Shown here piece by piece: positions 42,376 to 51,410 of a stretch of DNA of 64,000 bases. Under the pieces are notes generated by a model. The model was not told where the DNA came from and ran no database searches. It worked only from the letters and a program-made list of their open reading frames with translations. Made by a program: the position numbers and the translations under genes. Position 1 is the stretch's first letter, and the number at the start of each line of letters is the position of its first letter. Source of the stretch: JAAUTT01 sp963846585 (GTDB lineage Bacteria > Bacteroidota > Bacteroidia > Bacteroidales > JAAUTT01); contig CAWJWO010000017.1 in NCBI GenBank assembly GCA_963846585.1, forward strand, positions 287,370 through 351,369, written 5' to 3'.

Positions 42376-42636
42376 ATGAAAAAGGAAATTCATCCAAAAA
42401 ATTACAGGCTTGTAGCATTTAAAGATATGTCTAATGAAATCACATTTGTTACTAAATCTACAGCTGCATCCAGAGAAACTATAAAAATTGACAATGTTGA
42501 ATATCCACTTATTAAACTGGAAATATCTAATACATCTCATCCTTTTTACACGGGCAAGATGAAATTGGTAGATACTGCCGGCCGTGTTGATAAATTCATG
42601 AACCGTTATAAAGATCATATTAACAAAAAAAAATAA
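42376..42636 (+). CDS. rpmE2: 50S ribosomal protein L31, type B (zinc-free)
   Basis: An 86-residue protein beginning MKKEIHPKNYRLVAFKDMS, with 'NTSHPFYTGKMKLVDTAGRV' and a basic tail. It lacks all zinc-ligand Cys residues, which marks the C- (type B) paralogue. In many bacteria this form replaces the zinc form under zinc limitation. No other L31 is in the window. It has its own promoter and terminator. Confidence 0.95.
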   Translation: MKKEIHPKNYRLVAFKDMSNEITFVTKSTAASRETIKIDNVEYPLIKLEISNTSHPFYTGKMKLVDTAGRVDKFMNRYKDHINKKK

Positions 42637-42665
42637 ATTAACAATTCCTAAGAAAATTTATAATT

Positions 42666-42694
42666 AAAGCCCCGGATTATCAGGGGCTTTTTTT
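42666..42694 (+). terminator. Rho-independent terminator after L31
   Basis: An 8-bp perfect stem (AAAGCCCC/GGGGCTTT) with a 9-nt loop is followed by a T run. It lies 29 nt after the L31 stop. Confidence 0.92.
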
Positions 42695-42733
42695 ATATTT
42701 AGGCCACCTCTAAAAATCATAATTATTGAAAAA

Positions 42734-43921
42734 ATGAATTATATTTTATTTGATGATCTGAGCTGGAACAACTTGCTTCCGTTAACTTTCACACGGCCGG
42801 TATCTGAAATCAGACTGGGAATTTTAACTATAACCGAAAAATGGAATAAATTCCTCGATGGGCAAATCTCATTTCTTACAAAGGATTACCTCTCAAATAA
42901 ATTTCCATATATTCAGCAGAAAGATAATATCCTTGTCAATAGCTCTGTTATCCCTTTAAAAAATTTGGCTGATGCGATTATAACACTCAAACAAGGAGAA
43001 ATATTAAAGCAAAATGATATTATAATTGCAGCCCGGCTTAATCCCGAACAGATTAAAGATTTTAAGATTAATAATACTTCATCATTTAAAATTATAACAA
43101 CAAACATTGCCTTTGATAAAATAAACTATCCGTGGGACATTTTTCAATTGAATGATAAAGCCATTCGCGAAGATTTTGAATTAATTACAAAAGGCCGAAA
43201 ATCTGCACAAATAAGTAATACGAACAAAGTAACAGGAATAGAAAATATTTTCATTGAGGAAGGTTCTTCCGTTGAATTTTCAATTATAAACGGAACTACC
43301 GGTCCTATATATATAGCTAAAGAAACCGAAATAATGGAAGGGTCTATGGTACGTGGACCATTCGTTTTATGTGAACATGCATGCCTGAAAATGGGTTCGA
43401 AAATATATGGGGCCACAACTGTCGGCCCTCATTGTAAAATTGGCGGTGAACTGAATAATAGCGTATTAATAGGATATTCAAATAAAGCTCATGATGGGTT
43501 CCTTGGAAATTCGGTTATAGGAGAATGGTGCAACCTGGGGGCTGATACAAATAATTCCAACTTAAAAAATAATTATTCCGAAGTAAAAATCTGGAATTAT
43601 CCCAAAGAGAATTTCATAAATACAGGCCTCCAATTTTGCGGCCTCATCATGGGCGATCATTCAAAATCAGGTATAAATACAATGTTTAATACAGGAACGG
43701 TTGTTGGAATTTCTTCAAACATTTTTGGAGCCGGGTTCCCACGTACTTTTATTCCATCTTTTTCATTTGGAGGGAGCCATGGCTTCACAGTTTATAATCT
43801 GGAAAAAGCTTTTGAAGTGGCCCGGCTTGTTATGAAACGGAGAAATATCGAATTTACTGATAATGATAAAGATATATTCAGAAATATCTTTAATATTACC
43901 GAAAAATTCAGAAGGTTTTAA
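42734..43921 (+). CDS. GlmU-like sugar nucleotidyltransferase with left-handed beta-helix
   Basis: A 395-residue protein of the Bacteroidota 'alternative GlmU' type. A divergent N-terminal pyrophosphorylase-like domain starts 'NYILFDDLSWNNLLPLTFTRP'. A C-terminal hexapeptide-repeat beta-helix runs from about 180 on (for example 'GPIYIAKETEIMEGSMVRGP'). It probably makes UDP-GlcNAc or a similar activated sugar for the cell wall and glycans. Substrate choice is inferred from the family. It follows the L31 terminator and has no clear promoter of its own. Confidence 0.85.
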   Translation: MNYILFDDLSWNNLLPLTFTRPVSEIRLGILTITEKWNKFLDGQISFLTKDYLSNKFPYIQQKDNILVNSSVIPLKNLADAIITLKQGEILKQNDIIIAARLNPEQIKDFKINNTSSFKIITTNIAFDKINYPWDIFQLNDKAIREDFELITKGRKSAQISNTNKVTGIENIFIEEGSSVEFSIINGTTGPIYIAKETEIMEGSMVRGPFVLCEHACLKMGSKIYGATTVGPHCKIGGELNNSVLIGYSNKAHDGFLGNSVIGEWCNLGADTNNSNLKNNYSEVKIWNYPKENFINTGLQFCGLIMGDHSKSGINTMFNTGTVVGISSNIFGAGFPRTFIPSFSFGGSHGFTVYNLEKAFEVARLVMKRRNIEFTDNDKDIFRNIFNITEKFRRF

Positions 43922-44329
43922 TTAGTGCTTAGTGCATAGTGCTTAGTGCATAGTTGCTAGTTGCTAGTTGCTAGTTGTTAGTTGTTAGTAAATTTTGTTT
44001 ATAAAGTTTATAAAAATTTTCAATAACATAATTCTATAAACCCTATAAACCTTATAAACCTTATAAACCTTATAAACCTAATAAACCTTATAAACCTTAT
44101 AAACCTTATAAACGAATAAACAAATAATCAAATAAACAAATAAACAAATAAACAAATAAAGAATTGCCGGCATTGAACTATTCTGTTTTTATGGCATCAG
44201 AATTGTATATATACGGATCTTATTTATTTTAAGACATTTTAACCTGATTGGTGTCATTGTGACATGATATTTTAATATTTGATTACATATAAAAGCAATA
44301 CCTGATTTTTAACAGTGAACAAATAACAT
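43922..44329. repeat. Long repeat-filled gap upstream of lon
   Basis: There is no gene in these 408 bp. 43925-43990 has GTGCTTAGTGCATAGT and TTGCTAGTTGCTAG units. 44033-44113 has about eight 10-bp CCTTATAAAC units and 44115-44160 has AAATAAAC units. The last 170 bp before lon are AT-rich without repeats and must hold its promoter; I see no good TTTG/TAnnTTTG pair there, so control by another sigma factor is possible. Confidence 0.85.
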
Positions 44330-46783
44330 ATGAGTAAAAAAAATGATGTGGTAATATCTGATATTTATTTATCCGACAACCTGGTTGACGAAAATGAATT
44401 TATTCCAATTACAGAAGACGATGACGATCTATCTGATAATCTTAAAATTCCTGACTCATTACCCATTTTACCATTACGCAATACAGTTCTTTTTCCGGGT
44501 ATTGTAATTCCAATAACCGTTGGCAGGGATAAATCAATTAAACTTATCAGGAACGCTTATAAAAAAGATAAAATAATCGGAACTGTTGCACAACGCAACC
44601 CTAACGAAAATAACCCTCTTGGTAAGGATATTTATCAGGTGGGGACAATTGCATTGATCCTTAAAATTCTTGAAATGCCTGATAATTCAACTTCAATTAT
44701 TATTCAGGGAAAAAAACGATTCGAAATAAAGTCATTTACTACAGAGGAACCATTCTTACAAGCCCAGATAAATTTAATAAATGATATTAAACCAGGTGAA
44801 ATTAACCGTGAATTTGAAGCTATTATTAGCTCACTTAAAGATATATCATTACGAATTATTCAATTAAACAATAATATACCGCCTGAAGCATCTTTTGCAA
44901 TTCGTAACATTGAAAATCCCTCATTTTTAATAAATTTTGCCTCCTCAAACAGCGACATTAAAACTGAAGAAAAGCAAAAATTATTGGAAATAAGCGACCT
45001 TAAAAAACGGGGAATTCTTCTTCTTGAATACCTTACACGTGAACTTCAACTTCTTGAATTAAAAAACGATATTCAAACCAAGGTTAAGTATGATATCGAC
45101 CAGCAACAAAGAGAATACCTGCTTCATCAACAAATGAAAACTATTCAGGATGAATTGGGAGGCAATCCGGTTGATCAGGAAATTCAAGATTTGCAGAAGA
45201 AAGCAAAGAAGAAGAAATGGAACAAAGATGTTGAGTTGGTTTTTAAGAAGGAACTTGATAAATTACAGCGCCTTAATCCTATTGCCGGTGAATACTCAGT
45301 TCAACTGAATTATTTGATTACCCTTCTTGAATTGCCATGGAATGAATATACCAGGGATAATTTTAATATGGAACGGGTAAAAACTATTCTGGACAATGAT
45401 CATTTCGGCCTGGAAAAAGTTAAAGACCGGATTATTGAGCACCTTGCAGTTTTAAAACTAAAAGGCAACATGAAAGCCCCTATATTGTGCCTGGTTGGCC
45501 CTCCGGGAGTTGGAAAAACCTCACTTGGCAAATCAATAGCCAGAGCTCTGGACAGAAAGTGCTGCCGTATGTCACTGGGCGGTTTGCGGGATGAAGCAGA
45601 AATTCGCGGCCATCGTAAAACTTATATAGGCGCAATGCCCGGAAGGATAATTCAAAACCTTAAAAAGGTTAAATCCTCAAATCCCGTTTTTATTCTTGAT
45701 GAAATAGATAAAGTTGGACAGGATTATCATGGCGATCCATCATCTGCATTACTTGAAGTTCTTGATCCTGAACAGAATAATACATTTTATGATAATTTCC
45801 TGGAACTTGAGTTCAACCTGTCAAATGTAATGTTTTTAGCTACAGCTAATACCTTGAGCTCTATCCATCCGGCATTGCGCGATCGTATGGAAGTGATTGA
45901 TGTTAATGGATATACAGTTGAAGAAAAAATTGAAATTGCCAACCGGCATCTTTTCCCTAAACAATTAAAAGCACACGGATTGAAAAGATCCCAATTTTCA
46001 ATGACACAGGATTCTCTTGAATATTTAATTGAAAACTATACACATGAATCAGGTGTTCGTGAACTGGATAAAACGCTGGCAACTTTAATTCGTAATACTG
46101 CTAAAAAAATAGCATTTGAAGAAAAATTTGATAAAAAGGTGAGTATTGCCGATATTCAAAAAATTCTCGGAGCTCCTAAATATTCCAAAGACAAATATCA
46201 GGGCAACGAATACCCTGGAGTTGTAACAGGTCTTGCCTGGACAGCCTCAGGAGGGGATATTTTGTTTGTTGAAACCAGTCTTAGTAAAGGTAAAGGTAAC
46301 CTTACCCTTACCGGCAACCTTGGAGAAGTAATGAAGGAATCGGCTGTGATCGCCCTTGAATACATTAAATCACATTCCGGGATTTTATCATTAATGCCGG
46401 ATATGTTCGAAAAATGGAATATCCATATTCATGTTCCCGAAGGAGCTATCCCAAAAGATGGCCCTTCGGCAGGAGTAACAATGATTTCATCGTTAGGATC
46501 AGCTTTTACACAACGTAAAGTAAAAAATAAATTAGCAATGACAGGGGAAATAACACTTCGGGGTAAAGTATTGCCGGTCGGGGGAATTAAAGAGAAAATC
46601 CTTGCTGCTAAAAGAGCAGGCATAATAGATATCATTTTGCCAAATGATAATCGAAAAGATATTGAGGAAATCCCTGAAAGATATCTTACAGGACTAACAT
46701 TTCATTACGTGGATAATATCCCTCAGGTAATTGAATTAGCTTTGCTTAATGAAAAAGTTGAGAATGCCTTAGATATCTCCTGA
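44330..46783 (+). CDS. lon: ATP-dependent Lon protease
   Basis: An 817-residue cytosolic AAA+ protease that degrades misfolded and regulatory proteins. The N-terminal substrate-binding domain starts 'LPILPLRNTVLFPGIVIPITVG'. Walker A GPPGVGKTS is near 390-398 and Walker B is VFILDEIDKVG. The protease domain has the Ser-Lys dyad: S713 in PKDGPSAGVTM and K756 in GGIKEKILAA, 43 residues apart as in E. coli. The length is normal. Confidence 0.96.
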   Translation: MSKKNDVVISDIYLSDNLVDENEFIPITEDDDDLSDNLKIPDSLPILPLRNTVLFPGIVIPITVGRDKSIKLIRNAYKKDKIIGTVAQRNPNENNPLGKDIYQVGTIALILKILEMPDNSTSIIIQGKKRFEIKSFTTEEPFLQAQINLINDIKPGEINREFEAIISSLKDISLRIIQLNNNIPPEASFAIRNIENPSFLINFASSNSDIKTEEKQKLLEISDLKKRGILLLEYLTRELQLLELKNDIQTKVKYDIDQQQREYLLHQQMKTIQDELGGNPVDQEIQDLQKKAKKKKWNKDVELVFKKELDKLQRLNPIAGEYSVQLNYLITLLELPWNEYTRDNFNMERVKTILDNDHFGLEKVKDRIIEHLAVLKLKGNMKAPILCLVGPPGVGKTSLGKSIARALDRKCCRMSLGGLRDEAEIRGHRKTYIGAMPGRIIQNLKKVKSSNPVFILDEIDKVGQDYHGDPSSALLEVLDPEQNNTFYDNFLELEFNLSNVMFLATANTLSSIHPALRDRMEVIDVNGYTVEEKIEIANRHLFPKQLKAHGLKRSQFSMTQDSLEYLIENYTHESGVRELDKTLATLIRNTAKKIAFEEKFDKKVSIADIQKILGAPKYSKDKYQGNEYPGVVTGLAWTASGGDILFVETSLSKGKGNLTLTGNLGEVMKESAVIALEYIKSHSGILSLMPDMFEKWNIHIHVPEGAIPKDGPSAGVTMISSLGSAFTQRKVKNKLAMTGEITLRGKVLPVGGIKEKILAAKRAGIIDIILPNDNRKDIEEIPERYLTGLTFHYVDNIPQVIELALLNEKVENALDIS

Positions 46784-46784
46784 A

Positions 46785-46920
46785 TAGTGCATAGTAAATA
46801 GTGCTTAGTGCATAGTGCATAGTGCTTAGTAATCAATTATGTTAATTACGATTTATAATATTTTTATTAATAATTCAACCATTAATTCGCATATATTATT
46901 AGTAATTAGTAATCATAATA
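46785..46920. repeat. Short repeats between lon and coaD
   Basis: 46785-46830 holds AGTGCATAGTAAATAGTGCTT-type units and 46900-46915 holds TTAGTAATTAGTAATC. No terminator is seen. Confidence 0.65.
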
Positions 46921-47394
46921 ATGAACAAGATCGCTGTATTTCCCGGTTCGTTCGATCCATTCACAATTGGGCATGAATCAATAATTACCAGAGCTTTGGA
47001 TATATTCGACAAAATAATAATTGCCGTAGGCAATAATGAAAATAAAAAAGTCTTTTTTAACCTTGATGTAAGATTATCAATGATTAAAGAGGTGTTCAAA
47101 AACATTGAAAAAGTTGAAGTTACCCAATTCAATGGATTAACCATTGATTTCTGCAAACAGGTAAAAGCACTCTATATTTTGAGAGGATTACGGACTTCGG
47201 CCGATTTCGAATATGAACGTGCCATTGCTCAGGTTAACAAAGCAATGTATCCTGAAATTGAATCTGTCTTCTTTTTAACTTTACCTGAACATACATCAAT
47301 TAATTCATCTATAGTTCGTGAAATATTGAGATATGGAGGCGACGTTTCAAAGTTTATTCCACATGCTGTAGACTTAAAGAAATACCTGAAATAG
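46921..47394 (+). CDS. coaD: Phosphopantetheine adenylyltransferase
   Basis: A 157-residue nucleotidyltransferase for the fourth step of coenzyme A synthesis. The nucleotide-binding motif is AVFPGSFDPFTIGHESII at the N terminus. YILRGLRTSADFEYE (near 80-94) and 'PEHTSINSSIVREI', with the ISSS-like adenylyltransferase motif, follow. The family length is about 160. Confidence 0.96.
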   Translation: MNKIAVFPGSFDPFTIGHESIITRALDIFDKIIIAVGNNENKKVFFNLDVRLSMIKEVFKNIEKVEVTQFNGLTIDFCKQVKALYILRGLRTSADFEYERAIAQVNKAMYPEIESVFFLTLPEHTSINSSIVREILRYGGDVSKFIPHAVDLKKYLK

Positions 47395-47444
47395 TTGCAG
47401 GTTTAAAAAAGAGAGCCAGGCACTATGCACTAAGCACTAAATTG

Positions 47445-48884
47445 ATGAAATATAATATTATTTTTCTGGCGTTTTATTTTTTTTCATGCACAACAATCCG
47501 TGCCGGGGAAGTAATTGTTAGCGGGAAAAATCAGGAATATGCTAACGAACCAATAACATTTAATATTTATGAAAACTTTATTACAAGCAATGAAAAAAAA
47601 TTAGCAGTTATAACACCCGATAGTATTGGAAAATTTAGTTTTAAAATTGATATTCCTGAAACTGAATTTGTTTTTGCACATGTTGGCCGTTACTATCTTT
47701 ATATATACCTGGAACCAGGAAAAACCTACAATATAAAACTGCCTCCAAAAACAACAAAGACACATGAGGAAATACTAAATCCATATTTTGAAGAGATTCG
47801 TGAGCCATTTACTATTGAATCTTCCAAATCAAAAACTCATCCTGAAGATGATGACAAATCTAAAGAACTCAATTTTCTAATTAACAGATTCGACAGTATT
47901 TTCGATCCAATATATGCGGATTACTCCATCAACTTATATTCAAATTATAACCCTGGTAAAATTGACTCTCTGATAAAGAAAATTGACTCAATCTTTATTA
48001 ATATATCTGATCCTTATTTTAAAGATTACAGTACCTATAAAATTGGGTTGCTAAAATTTATGTCTTCACGGTTTAAGTCACGCAATATTTCTGATAACTA
48101 TTTCCTGAACAAATCAGTACTTTATCGTAATCCGGCCTTTATGGAACTATTTAACCAGGTTTATGATAAATATTTTGTATATTTTGGACGTACAAAATCG
48201 GGAAAAATAATCTACGATGATATCAATTTAAAGAAAAGCCTTGCCGGCCTTAAAAACACCCTGGCACAGGATAAAGTTTTAAGCAAAGATACTTTAAAGG
48301 AACTTGTAATATTAAAAGGTATACATGAAGGATGTTACGGGATGGATTTTTCCAGGAACGGATTATTACAGATACTTGATTCATTTATATTTACAAGTCA
48401 AATTGCAATTCATAAATTAATCGCCGCTGATATCAGGGATAAGGTTACCAGGCTGCTTCCTGGCTATTCGCCTCCTGCTTTTAAATTATTGAACCAGGAT
48501 AGTATTTGGGTAAGTCTCAATAGTTTTAAAGGTACAATGGTATATATGATTTTTTGTACAACACAGAATTATTCCTGTTTTAAGGAATATGACCAATTAA
48601 AAAAAATACAGCAAAAACACGGCGATATCCTTAAAATAGTTACTGTTTCAGTCGATGAATCATTATCGTATATCCGGAACTTTACAAAAAAATATGCATA
48701 TAACTGGACTTTTCTATATTATGGCGACCAACCTGATATATTGAAGGATTATGATATAAGGACTATTCCAACATACTACCTGATAGGCCCTGATGGTAAA
48801 CTAATAATGTCCCCCGCCCCTGCCCCGTCTGAACAATTCGAGATGTATCTGTTCGATTATATGAAGAGCAAAAATTTGCTTTGA
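47445..48884 (+). CDS. Exported thioredoxin-like (TlpA/DUF4369-type) protein lacking the CXXC pair
   Basis: A 479-residue exported protein. A TTG codon lies just before the chosen ATG at 47445. The N-terminal part, about residues 20-110, resembles the DUF4369 beta domain common in Bacteroidota. The C-terminal 130 residues have the thioredoxin-like fold (IVTVSVDES, DIRTIPTYYLIGPDGKLI with the cis-Pro). The active-site stretch reads FCTTQNYSCFKEY, so only the second Cys of the CXXC site remains. A normal disulfide reductase role is therefore doubtful. Confidence 0.75.
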   Translation: MKYNIIFLAFYFFSCTTIRAGEVIVSGKNQEYANEPITFNIYENFITSNEKKLAVITPDSIGKFSFKIDIPETEFVFAHVGRYYLYIYLEPGKTYNIKLPPKTTKTHEEILNPYFEEIREPFTIESSKSKTHPEDDDKSKELNFLINRFDSIFDPIYADYSINLYSNYNPGKIDSLIKKIDSIFINISDPYFKDYSTYKIGLLKFMSSRFKSRNISDNYFLNKSVLYRNPAFMELFNQVYDKYFVYFGRTKSGKIIYDDINLKKSLAGLKNTLAQDKVLSKDTLKELVILKGIHEGCYGMDFSRNGLLQILDSFIFTSQIAIHKLIAADIRDKVTRLLPGYSPPAFKLLNQDSIWVSLNSFKGTMVYMIFCTTQNYSCFKEYDQLKKIQQKHGDILKIVTVSVDESLSYIRNFTKKYAYNWTFLYYGDQPDILKDYDIRTIPTYYLIGPDGKLIMSPAPAPSEQFEMYLFDYMKSKNLL

Positions 48885-48889
48885 CAAGA

Positions 48890-49008
48890 CTACAATTTGA
48901 AAATTTGAAAATGTGCTAATTTGAAAATTATGACAAATTGCTGATTACTAATTACAATTTTATTGACAACCAGCAACTAAGCACTAAGCACTATGTACTA
49001 AGCACTAT
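48890..49008. repeat. TTTGAAAATTTGAAAA and GCACTAA repeats between convergent genes
   Basis: 48896-48930 holds AATTTGAAAATTTGAAAAT units and 48975-49005 holds AGCACTAAGCACTATG units. The region is between the thioredoxin-like and Nudix genes. Confidence 0.75.
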
Positions 49009-49009
49009 A

Positions 49010-49636
49010 TTATTCCGTCCTGGTTACCCAGGTAAAAATATCCTTGATTGATTCATAAGTGTTTTTCATTATCTCACTAATGTTATTATAATCAACCCAT
49101 TTAAAATCAGTTATGCCTTCTTCAAGTTGAGGTACCGGTTGTTCATCAATCAATAATTGCATTTCATACCATATAGTACGTTTTAATATTTTTTTTTCAT
49201 GATCATGATAAACATGATATGTTTCAGTCAATTTCCTGCCTGTCTCAAGCCGGGAAAGGCCACACTCCTCACCTACCTCCCGTAATGCTGCCTGTTTGTA
49301 AAATTCGCCTTTTTCAACTTTACCTTTTGGGAGGTCCCATTTTCCGCGACGAAAAATCGTAAGTATCTTGCCGTCATTTCTACGAACTACACCTCCGGCT
49401 GCTTCAACAACTGTAAAACAAGATTTGACAATTTCAAACAATTTATCTTCCTTATCATGTAAAATAAAAAGCGTTTTAATTTCATTTAACTTCTCAAAAA
49501 AATCCAATAGCTCGCACAATTCCTCCTTTTTTGGATACTTGTAAAACAAACCTTCGTTCTTTTCAAAGCTTTTTGTAATTTTGTCACTCAATATTACAAC
49601 CCGTTCGTTAAAATATATTTTATTATTTTTATTCAT
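49010..49636 (-). CDS. Nudix hydrolase
   Basis: A 208-residue protein from the ATG at 49636. Its Nudix box is GKVEKGEFYKQAALREVGEE, matching Gx5Ex7REUxEEx (G to E). About 85 residues precede the Nudix domain. This length is common for a Bacteroidota family with unknown substrate; a nucleoside diphosphate derivative is likely. The frame is open to 49657, but the promoter at 49645-49674 supports the later ATG. The ATG overlaps, on the other strand, the ATG of pyrE. Confidence 0.9.
   Translation of the reverse strand: MNKNNKIYFNERVVILSDKITKSFEKNEGLFYKYPKKEELCELLDFFEKLNEIKTLFILHDKEDKLFEIVKSCFTVVEAAGGVVRRNDGKILTIFRRGKWDLPKGKVEKGEFYKQAALREVGEECGLSRLETGRKLTETYHVYHDHEKKILKRTIWYEMQLLIDEQPVPQLEEGITDFKWVDYNNISEIMKNTYESIKDIFTWVTRTE
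49576..49583 (+). promoter_or_regulatory. Candidate -7 box of pyrE, inside the Nudix gene
   Basis: TAATTTTG lies 51 nt before the pyrE ATG at 49635. A weak -33-like TTCG is about 19 nt upstream. Transcription from here would cross the 5' end of the Nudix gene. Confidence 0.45.
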
Positions 49637-50264
49637 GTCATACACAAACTTAATCACCCAATATTTATTACAAAGTAAAGCAATAAAGTTAGAACCTGCA
49701 AAACCATTTACCTGGGCATCGGGATGGAAATCTCCGGTTTATTGCGATAACCGTATTACTCTTTCTTATCCTGAAATAAGGAAAGCTATCCGGGATGCCT
49801 TCGTGGAAAAAATAAAACTTTTCTATCCTTCAGTGGAAACAATTGTTGGCGTTGCTACCGGTGCAATTGCCCAGGGAGTTTTGGTAGCAGAAGATTTAAA
49901 CCTACCTTTTGCATATGTAAGGTCGGCACCAAAATCACATGGAATGGGTAATCTGATCGAAGGAATAATAGAACCGGATCAAAAGGTTGTTGTTATTGAA
50001 GACCTTGTTTCTACAGGTGGAAGCAGCCTTCAGGCTGTTGAATCACTTCGGGCCGCAGGAGCAAAAGTTCTTGGAATGTTAGCAATTTTTACCTATGAAT
50101 TTCAGGTAGCAATAGATAATTTTAATGCAGGTAAATGCGAACTTATTGCCTTAACTAATTATAATGAATTGATAGATTTGGCCTTAAAAACAAATTATAT
50201 TCAACCCGAACAGGTTGCATTACTTACAGAATGGAGACTTCATCCGGATACCTGGATGAAATGA
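49635..50264 (+). CDS. pyrE: Orotate phosphoribosyltransferase
   Basis: A 209-residue enzyme for step five of pyrimidine synthesis. KPFTWASGWKSPVYCDNR is near residues 23-40, and the PRPP-binding loop 'VVVIEDLVSTGGSSLQAVESL' is near 115-135. A longer frame opens at 49581, but the ATG at 49635 gives the normal family start. This ATG shares the tetramer CATG (49634-49637) with the start codon of the divergent Nudix gene. The partner enzyme PyrC is encoded 35 kb away. Confidence 0.95.
   Translation: MSYTNLITQYLLQSKAIKLEPAKPFTWASGWKSPVYCDNRITLSYPEIRKAIRDAFVEKIKLFYPSVETIVGVATGAIAQGVLVAEDLNLPFAYVRSAPKSHGMGNLIEGIIEPDQKVVVIEDLVSTGGSSLQAVESLRAAGAKVLGMLAIFTYEFQVAIDNFNAGKCELIALTNYNELIDLALKTNYIQPEQVALLTEWRLHPDTWMK
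49645..49674 (-). promoter_or_regulatory. Promoter of the Nudix gene, inside pyrE
   Basis: On the minus strand TTTG (49671-49674) and TAAGTTTG (49645-49652) are 18 nt apart, a full consensus match. Transcription would start within a few bases of the ATG at 49636, so the mRNA is nearly leaderless, and the promoter lies entirely within the first codons of pyrE. Confidence 0.65.
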
Positions 50265-50395
50265 TGTGCAGATGTGCAGATGTGCAAATGATTACAAATT
50301 ACTGATTACTAATTACAAATGAAATAGGAAGGTATAGAATGGAAGAAAGAAAGAAGGTAGAGAAATTGACTATGCACTAAGCACTATGCACTAAA
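50265..50395. repeat. Intergenic repeats after pyrE
   Basis: GATGTGCAGATGTGCAGATGTGCAAATG units (50262-50290), GGAAGAAAGAAAGAAGG and GCACTAAGCACTATGCACTAA follow each other between the convergent pyrE and birA genes. Confidence 0.75.
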
Positions 50396-50446
50396 TTTAA
50401 CCTGCCAAAAAGTCGTACAAATTGCCTTTTATGTCAGTAAAAAAAA

Positions 50447-51205
50447 TTAAAGGAACTTATTGTCAATTAAAAAAGTAACTTCTTTATAATTAAAACTCCG
50501 GTAATCTCCATTATCGATTAAAATAATCAGTTCTCCTGTAGATTCAACACCTGTAATGGTACCAACAAAAATTTCGTTTTCAGACTGATACGAAGATTTT
50601 TCTCCATACCGGTAAAGAAAATCAATATAGTTTTCGTCTATTGTTTTATATTCTCTTTCTTTAAGCATTTTATATCTGTATTCAATTATATCCTTTAACG
50701 TATCCAACATATCTTCAATATTATATTCAAGATTAGTTAACTTACACAATGATACCGGGTTTGGGACATTACCGGAGAATTTTTTTTGATTTATATTTAT
50801 TCCAATCCCTGCAATACTTTGAGAAATATATTGTCCGTCTATTGAATTTTCAATTAGTATCCCTCCGATTTTTCTGTCGCCGGCATAAATATCATTAGGC
50901 CATTTAATAAAAACATTATCAATAAATAACGATACAAAATCAGCGAGTGCAAGAGATATAACCTTTGAAATATAAAACTGGCCTGAAGCCTTAAGAAAAT
51001 GAGGCTTTAACAGAATACTGAAAGTAAGGTTTTTACCTTTCTCGCTTTCCCAGGTATTACCACCCTGACCCCTCCCCTCAGATTGAAAATCAGCTAATAC
51101 TATTGTTCCTTCCGGCGAATCTCTTGGCAAAGAGTTTGCATATAAATTAGTAGAAGAAATTTCATGGAATTTAAAGCATTGTCCACGTTGAAATATATCA
51201 CCCAT
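50447..51205 (-). CDS. birA: Biotin-[acetyl-CoA-carboxylase] ligase
   Basis: A 252-residue biotin protein ligase without the N-terminal DNA-binding domain. Motifs are HEISSTN near 14, 'EGRGQGGNTWESEKGKNLTFS' (the GRGRxGRxW-type biotin/ATP loop, here with Gln and Asn replacements) near 45-65, and IKWPNDIY near 105. It attaches biotin to carboxylases; no repressor role is expected. Confidence 0.93.
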   Translation of the reverse strand: MGDIFQRGQCFKFHEISSTNLYANSLPRDSPEGTIVLADFQSEGRGQGGNTWESEKGKNLTFSILLKPHFLKASGQFYISKVISLALADFVSLFIDNVFIKWPNDIYAGDRKIGGILIENSIDGQYISQSIAGIGININQKKFSGNVPNPVSLCKLTNLEYNIEDMLDTLKDIIEYRYKMLKEREYKTIDENYIDFLYRYGEKSSYQSENEIFVGTITGVESTGELIILIDNGDYRSFNYKEVTFLIDNKFL

Positions 51206-51387
51206 AAATACAAATTAATTAAAAGCGTCAGCACCCACAAGATAAGACAATATGTCTATATTAAAAAGATGTATAATATTTGTTATTAATAGCCTTAAAA
51301 GAAAATACCAGCTTAAATAAAAATTTATTACGTTATTATTCCAAAAATACTGATAATTATTTAAATATTTAGAATTACAAAATTGAT

Positions 51388-51395
51388 TACCTTTG
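51388..51395 (+). promoter_or_regulatory. -7 box of the rsfS-ftsH operon
   Basis: TACCTTTG, matching TAnnTTTG, lies 15 nt before the ATG at 51411. Confidence 0.6.
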
Positions 51396-51410
51396 TGCAA
51401 ATATTAACAA

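Noticed and set aside
42334..42618. 94-residue minus-strand frame opposite L31
   Set aside because: It is antisense to a certain ribosomal protein gene and contains no recognisable domain.
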